A DNA stretch of 64,000 nt from CALBJU01 sp965247125 (GCA_965247125.1 CBDFGO010000003.1:1550001-1614000), one strand, 5' to 3'. Numbered from the stretch's first letter, positions 27,396-36,788 are shown. A program made the numbers and translations. The notes: generated from the letters alone by a model not told the origin.

Positions 27396-27729
27396 TTTCC
27401 TCTTTGGACTGAACTTCATTTAGATAGTCTTCCAGATGGTCCAGCCTGTCAACCCAAAACCGTTCAATCTGGATGACCCACTCTTTAATAGGCTTTAACT
27501 GGGCGGCATTCACATGGTAGACCCGATATCGGCCTTCTCTTCTCTCCGAAACGAGACCCACCTGCTTTAGGACTCCGAGGTGCTTCGAAACCATGGGCTG
27601 CTTCCAGCCCATAAGATCCACGAGCTGATTAACCCTCAATTCCTGGCCGGCGAGCACTTCTATGAGCTCTCTTCTCCTCGACTCTGCGATCGCATTGAAT
27701 GGATCAAATGTGGTAGCTGCTCTTGCCAT
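27385..27729 (-). CDS. ArsR-family winged-helix regulator
   Basis: ATG 27729 gives 114 residues. The winged helix-turn-helix is clear: FNAIAESRRRELIEVLAGQE, NQLVDLMGWKQPMVSKHLGVLKQVGLV (recognition helix QPMVSKHLGVL) and the wing ERREGRYRVYHVN. No Cys metal site is seen, so it is probably not an arsenic sensor. It is the first gene of the pair with the AHSA1 protein and likely represses both from the palindrome directly upstream. Confidence 0.88.
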   Translation of the reverse strand: MARAATTFDPFNAIAESRRRELIEVLAGQELRVNQLVDLMGWKQPMVSKHLGVLKQVGLVSERREGRYRVYHVNAAQLKPIKEWVIQIERFWVDRLDHLEDYLNEVQSKEENDE

Positions 27730-27740
27730 GCGAATAATAT

Positions 27741-27760
27741 ATATTCCTTTATAGGAATAT
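27741..27760 (-). promoter_or_regulatory. Candidate ArsR-type operator
   Basis: A perfect inverted repeat of 7-base arms, ATATTCC and GGAATAT, around TTTATA, 11 bases upstream of the regulator start. Position and symmetry fit an autoregulatory operator that would block the start of transcription or translation initiation of the ArsR-AHSA1 unit. Confidence 0.6.
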
Positions 27761-27890
27761 GTCAAGATCCCGTCCAAAATTCAGGAACCGACGGCAGGAC
27801 ATAATAAATCGGACACCACCGTAGCGCCGGACTTCGTCAAGCGAGATAAAATCGCGACCTTAATCGGAATCTCTATTTCCCCACCGAAAA

Positions 27891-28427
27891 ATGAATCAAA
27901 CACTCTTTCGTACTCCCAGGCTGCGGTTGACGCCGTTTTCCGCAGAAGATTTTGATTTGTTTGTGGAACAGTTGTTGACGGATCCGCGGGTTGTTGAACA
28001 CTACCATTCATTCAAGAAACTCACGGACATAGGTCAGATTAGAAAGCTCGCAGTGAAGGAGTTTTGGGATCATTTTGAAGAAAGTCGCAGAGAAACTGGG
28101 CTCATCATTTGGGCTGCCTATGACGCAGAATCGCAGTTTGTTGGATGGGCGGGGCTCATACAAACCGATCTGACCGATCGGTTTGACGGACCTGAGTTAC
28201 AGTACATGCTCAAGGGAGATCAACATGGCATGGGCTTGGCTACAGAACTTGCAACGGGTGTCTTGCAGCATGCTGCTTCGGCTTATTCACTCGGTTCAAT
28301 CATTGCTACAGTGGACATTCCTAATAAAGGCTCCATCCGGGTCTTAGAGAAGCTTGGATTTCGCTTTGAGGGGCAGATTGAAGCCTACGGATCAACAGAA
28401 ATGTTTCTCTATCGCCTGAAAACTTAA
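27891..28427 (+). CDS. RimJ/RimL-type GNAT acetyltransferase
   Basis: A 178-residue protein with the RimJ/RimL subtype pattern: TPRLRLTPFSAEDFDLFVEQL at the start (core TPRLRLTPF), WAGLIQTD, then GMGLATELATGVLQHA (acetyl-CoA helix) and the ending TVDIPNKGSIRVLEKLGFRFEGQ (core N.GSIRVLEKLGF). It probably acetylates a small molecule or a protein N-terminus. It reads alone between a divergent regulator pair and a convergent two-gene unit. Confidence 0.88.
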   Translation: MNQTLFRTPRLRLTPFSAEDFDLFVEQLLTDPRVVEHYHSFKKLTDIGQIRKLAVKEFWDHFEESRRETGLIIWAAYDAESQFVGWAGLIQTDLTDRFDGPELQYMLKGDQHGMGLATELATGVLQHAASAYSLGSIIATVDIPNKGSIRVLEKLGFRFEGQIEAYGSTEMFLYRLKT

Positions 28428-28432
28428 GATCC

Positions 28433-28735
28433 TTAATCTCGCGCAAACCGATACACGGTAACTCCGACCGCAGCAATTGTGGCCAACTGTAGCACGTATA
28501 GGCCCCAAACAGGCCTTCCTTTCAGCCGAATAAACTGTGTCTCGACGGTCTCCGTAATCAGGGTCGACCTCCCCATCACAGGGTTTCGATAGAACGGAGC
28601 CCATGTGAGATCACCGGAAGATTCTATTCTCCACGGTACATAGAAGAACGCGGCCACCAGGAAAGCCATGGCGACGGTTCCTGCTATTGCTCTCTGCTTT
28701 TCATTCATGCGTGTATTTCGGTTGGTGGACCTCAT
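28433..28735 (-). CDS. Small two-span membrane protein, unknown
   Basis: A 100-residue protein with one membrane span near residues 18-38 and another near 78-96, joined by a polar loop. No family is recognised. Its start overlaps the stop of the MOSC gene upstream by four bases (ATGA), so the two are translationally coupled. Confidence 0.6.
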   Translation of the reverse strand: MRSTNRNTRMNEKQRAIAGTVAMAFLVAAFFYVPWRIESSGDLTWAPFYRNPVMGRSTLITETVETQFIRLKGRPVWGLYVLQLATIAAVGVTVYRFARD

Positions 28736-29226
28736 TTGCCTCCGTAGAACACCTTATCTCCCACGTGAACCACCCCTGCCTGCACCACACTGGCAGTAAT
28801 TCCACCGTGACCACGCATTGCGTTGTAGCCTCCCGGCCCAAGCTGTTGCTCCATCTTACTGCACGGCTGACACAGCCCGGTGAAATTCAACACCGCACTT
28901 CCAATTCGAAAATGCTTGTCCTTCAGCGCAAGTAGATTTATTCCCGAGACGACGATATTTCGCCGAAGCAATGAAGGATCGATGTCCGGGCGATCGAGAA
29001 CCGATGCAATGACACTCAAGTGCTCTTGCTGTATAAGCGTAACCTGCCGTGCGCTTCCAGGGCGTCCATCAAATCGATCCCCGATAAGGCCTTTATCCGG
29101 ATCGACCTGTACTTCGTCGAGAATCACGATTGCCTCACCCCTCGCGGGCCTGACACCAATCCACTCCACGCGTCCGATCTGCGGCAGCGTTTCGAACAAC
29201 ACTTTCAACGGGCTCAACTCATCCAA
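28732..29226 (-). CDS. MOSC-domain protein
   Basis: A 164-residue stand-alone MOSC domain. Typical features are GEAIVILDEVQVDPDKGLIGDRF near the N-terminus (core GLIGDRF), VTLIQQEHLSVIA, LLRRNIVVSGINLLAL (core RNIVVSGINL), a conserved Cys in NFTGLCQPCSKME and GGITASVVQAGVVHVGD. MOSC domains bind molybdenum cofactor or carry sulfur for it; single-domain members such as the YiiM type reduce N-hydroxylated compounds. The 5' end lies 47 bases from an IS256 insertion, which may have separated it from its own promoter. Confidence 0.88.
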   Translation of the reverse strand: MDELSPLKVLFETLPQIGRVEWIGVRPARGEAIVILDEVQVDPDKGLIGDRFDGRPGSARQVTLIQQEHLSVIASVLDRPDIDPSLLRRNIVVSGINLLALKDKHFRIGSAVLNFTGLCQPCSKMEQQLGPGGYNAMRGHGGITASVVQAGVVHVGDKVFYGGK

Positions 29227-29272
29227 TTACAACACCTGTTAGTAAGGAAGTGAATCCAGTGGTACTGTTGCC

Positions 29273-30656
29273 GAGCTATGCCCAAAAGTTGTGTATGGAA
29301 GGTTTAGGCAGCGTGTCGTTCTGATGTAATTCCGTCGGTGAATTTGATTCCTTTTTTTACAAGTTGCAATAGGTGCGGTGCATTCAGTTTCCTCCACTTC
29401 TTCTGAGCCTCTTTACATAGACGGAAGGCCATTGCAAGAGCTGTTTCTCGGCTCAGACATCCCCTCGTTTTGGCGGTCCTGAGGCGCACGGTCGCGAACG
29501 TAGATTCGATCGGATTTGTGCTCCGAAGATGGATCCAGTGTTCTGCCGGAAAGTCATAAAAAGCGAGCAGTTCTTCTCGGTCTTTCACCAGAATCTCTGC
29601 TGCTTTCGGATACTTTTGCTGGTAGGCTTTGATGAAAAACAGAAGGGCGCTCTCTGCCTGCTTTTTTGTTTCTGCTGTATAGATCTGCGTGAGGTGACCT
29701 TTTGCCTTCTTCTGAACGGACTTGGGCAGGCGGTTGAGCACATTTGCTGTCTTGTGCACCCAACAGCGTGCGGCTCGCGTCTCGGGATAAACTTCTGCGA
29801 GAGCACTCCAGAATCCCATGGCTCCATCGGCAACAGCCAGCTTCGGTCCTTGATCCAGCCCGCGGTGCCTCAGCTCCAGGAGCAACTCTCGCCACGACTG
29901 CTTGCTCTCGCGAAAGCCGTCCTCGAGTGCTATAAGCTCCTTCCTTCCATCGGCCGTAGCGCCGATCACGACCAGCAGACACAGTTTCTGTTTATCCATG
30001 CGTACGTTTACGTGAATACCGTCGGCCCAGAAATAGACGTAGTGCTTCTCCTTCAGGCTCCGCTTTTGCCAGTCTTCGTGCTCCCTTGTCCAAAGCGTCT
30101 TCAGGCGCGCAATCGTCGAGGAGGTCAGCCCTGGGGCATCAGGACCAACAAGGGCCGAGAGCGCTGCCTCAAAGCCGCCCGTTGAAACTCCCTTCAGGTA
30201 CAACCATGGAATGAGAGCCTCAAGCGAGCGGCTCTTGCGGAGGTAGGCTGGTAGTATCGAACTGCGGAAACCGATTCTATCCTCACCCCGACCCGTACGG
30301 TCGCGTATGCGGGGCATCTTTACAGCGACCTCCCCGATACCAGTCAAAATCTTCCTCTCTGGCAGATATCCATTGCGAACGATGCGGTGGCGATTCTCTT
30401 CGTCGCGCAGGAACTGGTAGCGCTGGCAGAAAGCTTCAACCTCGGCCTCAACGGCTGTGGCCAGCATCTTTGCGGCCCCTGTTCGCAATACTTCTGTCAA
30501 CACATCCTCTGTGCTATTGTAGTTCTCGTTCTCGTGTGCGTTATTCGTCTTCATGGGCGGTGTATCCTCCAATCTTCGGATTGACAATGACGTAATCATC
30601 ATCAGGATACGCCGCCTATACCTTTTTCACCCGTACACAACTTTCGGGGTTAACTC
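29273..30656 (-). mobile_element. IS256-family element, copy 1
   Basis: 1384 bp, ending in imperfect terminal inverted repeats (GAGTTAACCCCGAAAGTTGTG and GAGCTATGCCCAAAAGTTGTG, each here shown in its outer 20 or so bases, share GAG.TA..CCC.AAAGTTGTG). It is flanked by the 9-bp direct repeat ACTGTTGCC at 29264-29272 and 30657-30665. It lies between the MOSC and dapB genes, outside the integron. Confidence 0.97.
29304..30554 (-). CDS. IS256-family transposase (copy 1)
   Basis: A 416-residue mutator-type transposase from the ATG that follows a GAGG sequence; the frame opens 16 codons earlier inside the inverted repeat. The DDE residues are visible in HYVYFWADGIHVNV (first Asp), KLAVADGAMGFWSAL (second Asp) and TNPIESTFATVR (Glu), typical of the IS256 family. 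The N-terminal part binds the terminal repeats. Three further copies in this window have the same protein; copy 3 differs by one residue. Confidence 0.97.
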   Translation of the reverse strand: MKTNNAHENENYNSTEDVLTEVLRTGAAKMLATAVEAEVEAFCQRYQFLRDEENRHRIVRNGYLPERKILTGIGEVAVKMPRIRDRTGRGEDRIGFRSSILPAYLRKSRSLEALIPWLYLKGVSTGGFEAALSALVGPDAPGLTSSTIARLKTLWTREHEDWQKRSLKEKHYVYFWADGIHVNVRMDKQKLCLLVVIGATADGRKELIALEDGFRESKQSWRELLLELRHRGLDQGPKLAVADGAMGFWSALAEVYPETRAARCWVHKTANVLNRLPKSVQKKAKGHLTQIYTAETKKQAESALLFFIKAYQQKYPKAAEILVKDREELLAFYDFPAEHWIHLRSTNPIESTFATVRLRTAKTRGCLSRETALAMAFRLCKEAQKKWRKLNAPHLLQLVKKGIKFTDGITSERHAA

Positions 30657-30744
30657 ACTGTTGCCTCACTATCAATTCAATAGTATCTAACTGATTCACC
30701 CCTTGCTCCCGGCAAACTCGGAGCATATATCTGGTTTTTCGTAC

Positions 30745-31506
30745 ATGATCAAGGTAGGGATCTCCGGTGCCAACGGCACCTTGGCACGCTTGACGATTGG
30801 CGCCATCAAAGCCGTCACTGACCTCGCTATTGATGGACTCTACGCGCCCGGGCGCGACGGGCAAGATATTTTGGGATACAACGCCAGCGGTGACCCCGAG
30901 GCACTGTCCGAGTGCGATGTCGTGATCGAATTGACCAATCCAGCGGCTGCTGACGAAAACGTCCTTCGCTGGCGGGACCAGGGTACGGATGTGCTCATTG
31001 GCACGTCCGGTTATACAACGGAACGGATAAACGTACTCCGTGAGGCATGGTCGGGCCTGACTTCGCGTTGCCTGGTTGTTCCAAACTTTGCGATCGGCGC
31101 CGTACTGATGATGCGCTTCGCCGAACTGGCTTCACCACACTTCGAGTCAGCCGAGATCGTTGAAATGCATCATCACGACAAACCCGATGCCCCCTCGGGC
31201 ACTGCGCTTCACACAGCTGCGCGCATGGCGGCCGCACGCAAAAGTAGCACCCACAATCGCGGAAGCGAGATTGCGGCCGGGTCATTGGGTGGTGATGTAG
31301 AAGGTATCCCCGTGCACTCACTGCGAATGCATGGTTCGCTGGCGCACCAGGAAGTGATTTTCGGCAGCGTTGGCCAGTATCTCACCCTGCGCCACGACAC
31401 CACGGATTACCAGTGCTTTTTACCCGGCATCCTGTTAGCCTCCCGCAAAATCAGGTCCCTGGAGCCCGGAGTCACAGTCGGGCTGGAAAGTTTGCTCGGA
31501 GTTTGA
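30745..31506 (+). CDS. dapB: 4-hydroxy-tetrahydrodipicolinate reductase
   Basis: Reduces 4-hydroxy-tetrahydrodipicolinate with NAD(P)H in the lysine/diaminopimelate pathway. ATG 30745 starts MIKVGISGANGTLARL, the dinucleotide-binding loop, in which the usual GRMG is replaced by GTLA. EMHHHDKPDAPSGTA near residues 145-160 holds the catalytic His and Lys and the substrate-binding SGT. 253 residues is normal length. The IS256 copy ends 88 bases upstream, so the promoter must lie within that gap or in the element. Confidence 0.9.
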   Translation: MIKVGISGANGTLARLTIGAIKAVTDLAIDGLYAPGRDGQDILGYNASGDPEALSECDVVIELTNPAAADENVLRWRDQGTDVLIGTSGYTTERINVLREAWSGLTSRCLVVPNFAIGAVLMMRFAELASPHFESAEIVEMHHHDKPDAPSGTALHTAARMAAARKSSTHNRGSEIAAGSLGGDVEGIPVHSLRMHGSLAHQEVIFGSVGQYLTLRHDTTDYQCFLPGILLASRKIRSLEPGVTVGLESLLGV

Positions 31507-31522
31507 GACTGTTTGGGTCCTG

Positions 31523-32908
31523 TTATCGAGTCTGGACGACACCAACAACCTGTGTGTCAAAATCTGTATAAGTTGTGTAGCTGCCGCGCAGCCAAAGCAC
31601 CAGACGTCGATCACTTTCCCAAACAGGAATAATGGGTCGAATGTTATCGACTGTGGAATTTCTGGTCAGTGCCCGCCAGGAAAATGTAGAACCACCATCA
31701 CTGGATTCGCCTTCAAATAGTTCATAGTGGCGGAGACTGTCCGCGCTACTTATCAGGGGGGCACCCGAAACGGGATCTGCGTTGGTCGATATCACCAGAT
31801 GATTGACATCTTTCGGGTCAATAGCCACCAGGCCTGTGTAATCATCTTCAAACGGATAAAGCCTCTCCCCCGCGTACGCAATCTCATATTGTTGCCAGCC
31901 ACTATCTGTGAGCCGAGCCAGGTGATAACGGTGATCATGGCCAGCACCTCCGCGTGGCTTGTCCCGGCCATCCTTCTGTACTGAAAATGCAATCACAGGT
32001 TGACCAGCGGCGTCTATAGCGACATCGGCCATCCTGGCCACATTGTCGGGATCACCTTGAAACACCACCGTCAAAGAGCTCGGTCCCACGGCCTCTTGAT
32101 CGCTCAAATCCTGATCGAGCATGTTGCCTTCGGAATCAAAGAGAGCCTCACCATCCATCACCCCATGATAGATAGAATTGTCATGGTCGCGAGGATGTTG
32201 GTCAGTAGCGACGATATGGATTTTCGTCCCATCCTGGTTGGAGTGATACTTCATGTAGGGACGCCCCTCACTGTTCAGCAGTCGGCCACCGTATCTCCAG
32301 GTATCAGTTTGTGCATCGAAGCGAAGGAAGTTCGGATCCCAGCCACGAGTTCGGGAGAAATTAAGAAGCGTTTTTTTACCGCCGACTCCGGCAGTGAGCA
32401 GATTATTGTAGGTCGCTCTGGCTTCTCCCTCGTAAATATCAACCTCACCCCAAACTTCCGGGTTATGAACGCCTGAACGGGTCATATACGTATAATTATC
32501 GACTCCATGCCGCGAGTAGAGAGCCATTATTTGGCCGTTTTCCAACTGATATAGCGCCGCCACATTATGATCATCCTGGCCAAAACGGTCAAACAGCTCC
32601 ACAACCCCGCCCTCGTGAGAATTTAGGCCGTACCAATGGAGATCCAGATCACCCCGCTCGGCTTCATCTTCAACAGAGGCTGAGATGGACGTGAACATCA
32701 GAACGGGTTCATCCGGATGAGTAGCATCAACAATGACACGTTCATCCTGAAACCAGCACCAAGCTCCATTGGGGCTTCCAGCTCTCCCGGTAAAAGTGAT
32801 CAACTCATCCTGAACAAAGTTCGCGATATTCTCTTGATCCTCTCCAATCGGTTCACAGCCAAACCAAGCAGCCACTAGTGCAGCCATCACAATTTTAGTT
32901 TTCACCAT
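31523..32908 (-). CDS. BNR_4-type repeat lipoprotein
   Basis: A 461-residue lipoprotein (signal MVKTKIVMAALVAAWFGC). The pattern GAWCWFQDERVIVD, HVPDDHN-like FGQDDHNVAALYQLENGQIMALYSRHG (core GQDDHN) and the later KYHSNQDGTKIHIVATDQHPR-type segment (core HPRDHDNSIYHG) match the BNR_4 beta-propeller family, whose members include secreted polysaccharide lyases and unknown glycan-binding proteins. It probably acts on or binds a polysaccharide at the cell surface. No attC is visible at its 3' end, so membership of the integron array is uncertain. Confidence 0.75.
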   Translation of the reverse strand: MVKTKIVMAALVAAWFGCEPIGEDQENIANFVQDELITFTGRAGSPNGAWCWFQDERVIVDATHPDEPVLMFTSISASVEDEAERGDLDLHWYGLNSHEGGVVELFDRFGQDDHNVAALYQLENGQIMALYSRHGVDNYTYMTRSGVHNPEVWGEVDIYEGEARATYNNLLTAGVGGKKTLLNFSRTRGWDPNFLRFDAQTDTWRYGGRLLNSEGRPYMKYHSNQDGTKIHIVATDQHPRDHDNSIYHGVMDGEALFDSEGNMLDQDLSDQEAVGPSSLTVVFQGDPDNVARMADVAIDAAGQPVIAFSVQKDGRDKPRGGAGHDHRYHLARLTDSGWQQYEIAYAGERLYPFEDDYTGLVAIDPKDVNHLVISTNADPVSGAPLISSADSLRHYELFEGESSDGGSTFSWRALTRNSTVDNIRPIIPVWESDRRLVLWLRGSYTTYTDFDTQVVGVVQTR

Positions 32909-32938
32909 TTTATCGCGCGATCCCGCATCATTTACTCG

Positions 32939-33148
32939 CTAGACCGTTTCGTCTGACCTGATGAGTAGCCAGACAATTAGGCTGAGCGGCCAGGCAGCAA
33001 CGGCTACCAGGACGCAGACCAATACACCATTGCTTCCACGCCTTTCTGCATCACGATAGGCCCACACTAAACTGACTACAAAAGCAACTGGGCCAACCAG
33101 GATTGCGAAAAAAATAATTATGAGTTCTAACGGTCCAAGGCTTCCCAT
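32939..33148 (-). CDS. Small PLDc_N-like membrane protein
   Basis: A 69-residue protein with two hydrophobic spans (about residues 7-29 and 42-63) and VWAYRDAERRGSNG between them, as in the phospholipase-D-nuclease N-terminal membrane domain (PLDc_N) family. The role is unknown. It lies 30 bases upstream of the BNR_4 lipoprotein gene on the same strand. Confidence 0.65.
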   Translation of the reverse strand: MGSLGPLELIIIFFAILVGPVAFVVSLVWAYRDAERRGSNGVLVCVLVAVAAWPLSLIVWLLIRSDETV

Positions 33149-33204
33149 AGCATCCTCTACTCGACGTTGTGATGGCTGCTAAAATTAAGGTGAGCTTGGC
33201 CCAC

Positions 33205-33278
33205 CTGCCAGAAAGTACCTGTTTTAGACGAACATAGTTAGTCCCGCGAGCGCGACGTGCGTTTCAGATGTGGCGAAT
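33205..33278 (-). other. Decayed attC site, most distal recognised
   Basis: The segment CAGAAAGTACCTGTTTTAGA and the following GTCCCGCGAGCGCGAC align with the central and high-coordinate half of the intact attCs near intI, with many substitutions. Neither core site is intact. It follows the 3' end of the flavoprotein gene and marks the visible distal limit of the array. Confidence 0.5.
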
Positions 33279-33289
33279 CGGAATATCCT

Positions 33290-35155
33290 CTAGCTCAATT
33301 CATCTACCGCACGAATGGCCTCTTCAATGGCAGCTTGCGTATAGGCTGCAGCCGCAGCATCGGAATTTGCGATGACGACGTTTCCAACCGGCCGTCGAGC
33401 GATCTCATGTGGGGCGCTACCCGCTTCCCACTCCGGGTCCCACAGATCCCGATATCCATAAGAATATCCGTGGGGCCACCTGTTCACAGTTATCGCGAGG
33501 ATATCGTCCGCCACATTAAATCCTGCGGGGCCGAGCATCCCATCCAGCACGGTTCGGACTTCACGTTCGTAGTCCTCAAAAGTGAGGTCCAGCATGGCCT
33601 GTCGGGACTGCCGAAGTTGGTCCTGAAGCGGCACGTCACGATGCGGCGGAGCTATCAAACCCCAAAACATCACCGGAACCGGGCCCGCGATATCGCTACC
33701 TCCCTCGTAGCCGGCGGTATTAACTCCCTTTATCAGCCACGCCTTCGCGTGCATGCGTCCTGGGCAATAGGCCCCCGTAATTCCCAGTTCTTCAAAAGGC
33801 GTGCCGCTGCGCAAAAGAACGTTGGTGATGAGCATGGGCCGTTTAACCTGATACCGCGCCGCCTCTTTTTGTTCTTCGGGTAGTTCGGGACATATATGAG
33901 GTAAAATCGCATGATAGCAGGCTAACACGCAGTGCTTTCCGCGAATCCGAGTGGTCAGGCCATCCTTGACATACGTGACGGCTACCCGATTTCCTTCGTT
34001 TTCAGCACGAACTACGGTCGATTCAAGACGCAATCGTATCGAACTGCCGGAACGATCAAGTTGGTCATAGTCAAATTGAGCCGTCGCGACGTTGTCCGCA
34101 TTGGCGCCCGGAGAAATATTGGGAAGGAGTGCGTGGACGAGCAGGCGGGCAATCGTTGCATTGCCGTCCGGGAACATCGCCACCAGTTCAGACTCTTCTT
34201 CGCCGGCCGCGCGATCAGCTACATCCCCAAGCAGATGAGAACCCGGCAGCCAGGCATTCATCCCCTCAGTTGTTGAAAGGCTATGCGGCTGAACGCCCCA
34301 GTAACCGTCGGTTGACTTGACGAATAGTTCCACCACCTCGTGTGGAAGCCCAGCATATTTGGAAAGAAAATCTGTGTAGCTCGTTTCGCGTAAGACATGC
34401 TTGATCTCCTGCTCACTCATCCCCTGAAGAACGTTGGCTTCAGAAGAGTAAAAGTCTTTGAAGGTAGCCCGCGCTGACTCACTGATCGGAAATTGGTCGA
34501 TCGTATCCAGCACCTCGAGGTTCCGACTGTACATCGAAAATCCGGGGACCAAGACGTCTCTTCCGTAGGTGTCTTCGTCGAACCAGATGGCGGGTCCATC
34601 GCCGCCATAGTGGAAGTCTAATTCCTTACTCAGTTGCTGGACATCGATTCCAAACTCGGCCAAGAATTCCAAAACCCTGTCAGTGAATAACAGGTATTCG
34701 AGATTCATCGTTCCTCCCCACGACAGACGCATTTCATCCCCTTGATGAAACTCGTTTCTCTTGGCATGCCCCCCGAAATCATCGTGATTGTCCAGAATGA
34801 GGATGCGTGATTCCGCTCCGAACTTCTTGCGATACTCGTAGGCGGCGGTCAAACCGCTGATACCCGCACCCACGACAACCAGATCATACTCCTCGTCCAG
34901 GTCCGCAGGATTGTCAAAAAGTCTGCCTTCGCGGGCCAGCGCATGGGCTGTTTCGAAGGATCCGGGGTGCGAGCCGCGTAACCCGGTCCGCGTAGGAGGG
35001 TACCCTGTGCCTGAGGTGAGTGCGTTGCCTTCGTTCTGAGCGGGTCGGCAGCCCACAGGCAGTATCAATCCCAGCGCCGCGAGGCTTGCTCCCTGGACGA
35101 AATCACGGCGCGTAATCTGCCGCAGCATACCCAGTTCACGATCGGTCTTTTTCAT
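33290..35155 (-). CDS. Tat-exported FAD-dependent oxidoreductase, spermidine dehydrogenase-like
   Basis: A 621-residue flavoprotein. The N-terminus has a twin-arginine signal (TRRDFVQGASLAALGLIL) ending in a lipobox-like PVGC. The FAD motif VVVGAGISGLTAAYEYRKKFG lies near residues 93-113 (core GAGISGL), with a distinctive ILDNHDDFGGHAKRNEF after it, and a C-terminal GNVVIANSDAAA motif near 595. The pattern resembles spermidine dehydrogenase and related amine oxidoreductases. It is probably exported folded with FAD. It is one of the largest cargo genes of the integron and is followed by a decayed attC. Confidence 0.75.
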   Translation of the reverse strand: MKKTDRELGMLRQITRRDFVQGASLAALGLILPVGCRPAQNEGNALTSGTGYPPTRTGLRGSHPGSFETAHALAREGRLFDNPADLDEEYDLVVVGAGISGLTAAYEYRKKFGAESRILILDNHDDFGGHAKRNEFHQGDEMRLSWGGTMNLEYLLFTDRVLEFLAEFGIDVQQLSKELDFHYGGDGPAIWFDEDTYGRDVLVPGFSMYSRNLEVLDTIDQFPISESARATFKDFYSSEANVLQGMSEQEIKHVLRETSYTDFLSKYAGLPHEVVELFVKSTDGYWGVQPHSLSTTEGMNAWLPGSHLLGDVADRAAGEEESELVAMFPDGNATIARLLVHALLPNISPGANADNVATAQFDYDQLDRSGSSIRLRLESTVVRAENEGNRVAVTYVKDGLTTRIRGKHCVLACYHAILPHICPELPEEQKEAARYQVKRPMLITNVLLRSGTPFEELGITGAYCPGRMHAKAWLIKGVNTAGYEGGSDIAGPVPVMFWGLIAPPHRDVPLQDQLRQSRQAMLDLTFEDYEREVRTVLDGMLGPAGFNVADDILAITVNRWPHGYSYGYRDLWDPEWEAGSAPHEIARRPVGNVVIANSDAAAAAYTQAAIEEAIRAVDELS

Positions 35156-35216
35156 TCACTTTGGAAGATGGGTTTGCAGATCCGCTTGCGGAATTTCACC
35201 GATCACCGGCTTGCCT

Positions 35217-35270
35217 CGCAGAAAGTAACTGTTTCAGACCACCTCGACCAGTTGGCTCCAGCCGTCAGGA
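35217..35270 (-). other. Decayed attC site
   Basis: CAGAAAGTAACTGTTTCAGA followed by CC.CCTC.ACCAGTTG matches the central part of the intact attCs; the outer cores are lost. It sits just downstream of the DUF3224 gene end, as expected for that cassette. Confidence 0.55.
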
Positions 35271-35404
35271 CCTTGGCCGCTTCTAAGTTCACGAATCGGA
35301 GTCGAGTGTGTAGGTAAACTCGTAGAAATGCTTTCCGTCTGATATTGTGATCTTCATTTCTCCTGAAAGGCCCACTAGTTCACCTGTGCCCGAATCTGGT
35401 ACCA

Positions 35405-36788
35405 GAGCTATGCCCAAAAGTTGTGTATGGAAGGTTTAGGCAGCGTGTCGTTCTGATGTAATTCCGTCGGTGAATTTGATTCCTTTTTTTACAAGTTGCA
35501 ATAGGTGCGGTGCATTCAGTTTCCTCCACTTCTTCTGAGCCTCTTTACATAGACGGAAGGCCATTGCAAGAGCTGTTTCTCGGCTCAGACATCCCCTCGT
35601 TTTGGCGGTCCTGAGGCGCACGGTCGCGAACGTAGATTCGATCGGATTTGTGCTCCGAAGATGGATCCAGTGTTCTGCCGGAAAGTCATAAAAAGCGAGC
35701 AGTTCTTCTCGGTCTTTCACCAGAATCTCTGCTGCTTTCGGATACTTTTGCTGGTAGGCTTTGATGAAAAACAGAAGGGCGCTCTCTGCCTGCTTTTTTG
35801 TTTCTGCTGTATAGATCTGCGTGAGGTGACCTTTTGCCTTCTTCTGAACGGACTTGGGCAGGCGGTTGAGCACATTTGCTGTCTTGTGCACCCAACAGCG
35901 TGCGGCTCGCGTCTCGGGATAAACTTCTGCGAGAGCACTCCAGAATCCCATGGCTCCATCGGCAACAGCCAGCTTCGGTCCTTGATCCAGCCCGCGGTGC
36001 CTCAGCTCCAGGAGCAACTCTCGCCACGACTGCTTGCTCTCGCGAAAGCCGTCCTCGAGTGCTATAAGCTCCTTCCTTCCATCGGCCGTAGCGCCGATCA
36101 CGACCAGCAGACACAGTTTCTGTTTATCCATGCGTACGTTTACGTGAATACCGTCGGCCCAGAAATAGACGTAGTGCTTCTCCTTCAGGCTCCGCTTTTG
36201 CCAGTCTTCGTGCTCCCTTGTCCAAAGCGTCTTCAGGCGCGCAATCGTCGAGGAGGTCAGCCCTGGGGCATCAGGACCAACAAGGGCCGAGAGCGCTGCC
36301 TCAAAGCCGCCCGTTGAAACTCCCTTCAGGTACAACCATGGAATGAGAGCCTCAAGCGAGCGGCTCTTGCGGAGGTAGGCTGGTAGTATCGAACTGCGGA
36401 AACCGATTCTATCCTCACCCCGACCCGTACGGTCGCGTATGCGGGGCATCTTTACAGCGACCTCCCCGATACCAGTCAAAATCTTCCTCTCTGGCAGATA
36501 TCCATTGCGAACGATGCGGTGGCGATTCTCTTCGTCGCGCAGGAACTGGTAGCGCTGGCAGAAAGCTTCAACCTCGGCCTCAACGGCTGTGGCCAGCATC
36601 TTTGCGGCCCCTGTTCGCAATACTTCTGTCAACACATCCTCTGTGCTATTGTAGTTCTCGTTCTCGTGTGCGTTATTCGTCTTCATGGGCGGTGTATCCT
36701 CCAATCTTCGGATTGACAATGACGTAATCATCATCAGGATACGCCGCCTATACCTTTTTCACCCGTACACAACTTTCGGGGTTAACTC
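35405..36788 (-). mobile_element. IS256-family element, copy 2
   Basis: 1384 bp, identical in layout to copy 1, flanked by the 9-bp repeat CTGGTACCA at 35396-35404 and 36789-36797. It splits the DUF3224 cassette gene. Confidence 0.97.
35436..36686 (-). CDS. IS256-family transposase (copy 2)
   Basis: The protein is identical to that of copy 1, with the same start after a GAGG sequence and all three DDE residues present. It reads in the same direction as the interrupted cassette gene. Confidence 0.97.
   Translation of the reverse strand: MKTNNAHENENYNSTEDVLTEVLRTGAAKMLATAVEAEVEAFCQRYQFLRDEENRHRIVRNGYLPERKILTGIGEVAVKMPRIRDRTGRGEDRIGFRSSILPAYLRKSRSLEALIPWLYLKGVSTGGFEAALSALVGPDAPGLTSSTIARLKTLWTREHEDWQKRSLKEKHYVYFWADGIHVNVRMDKQKLCLLVVIGATADGRKELIALEDGFRESKQSWRELLLELRHRGLDQGPKLAVADGAMGFWSALAEVYPETRAARCWVHKTANVLNRLPKSVQKKAKGHLTQIYTAETKKQAESALLFFIKAYQQKYPKAAEILVKDREELLAFYDFPAEHWIHLRSTNPIESTFATVRLRTAKTRGCLSRETALAMAFRLCKEAQKKWRKLNAPHLLQLVKKGIKFTDGITSERHAA

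Noticed and set aside
29529..30185. A 218-residue frame antisense to the IS256 transposase, present in all four copies
   Set aside because: It is conserved only because the IS copies are identical. It has no start signal and no recognisable domain, so it is a shadow of the transposase gene.
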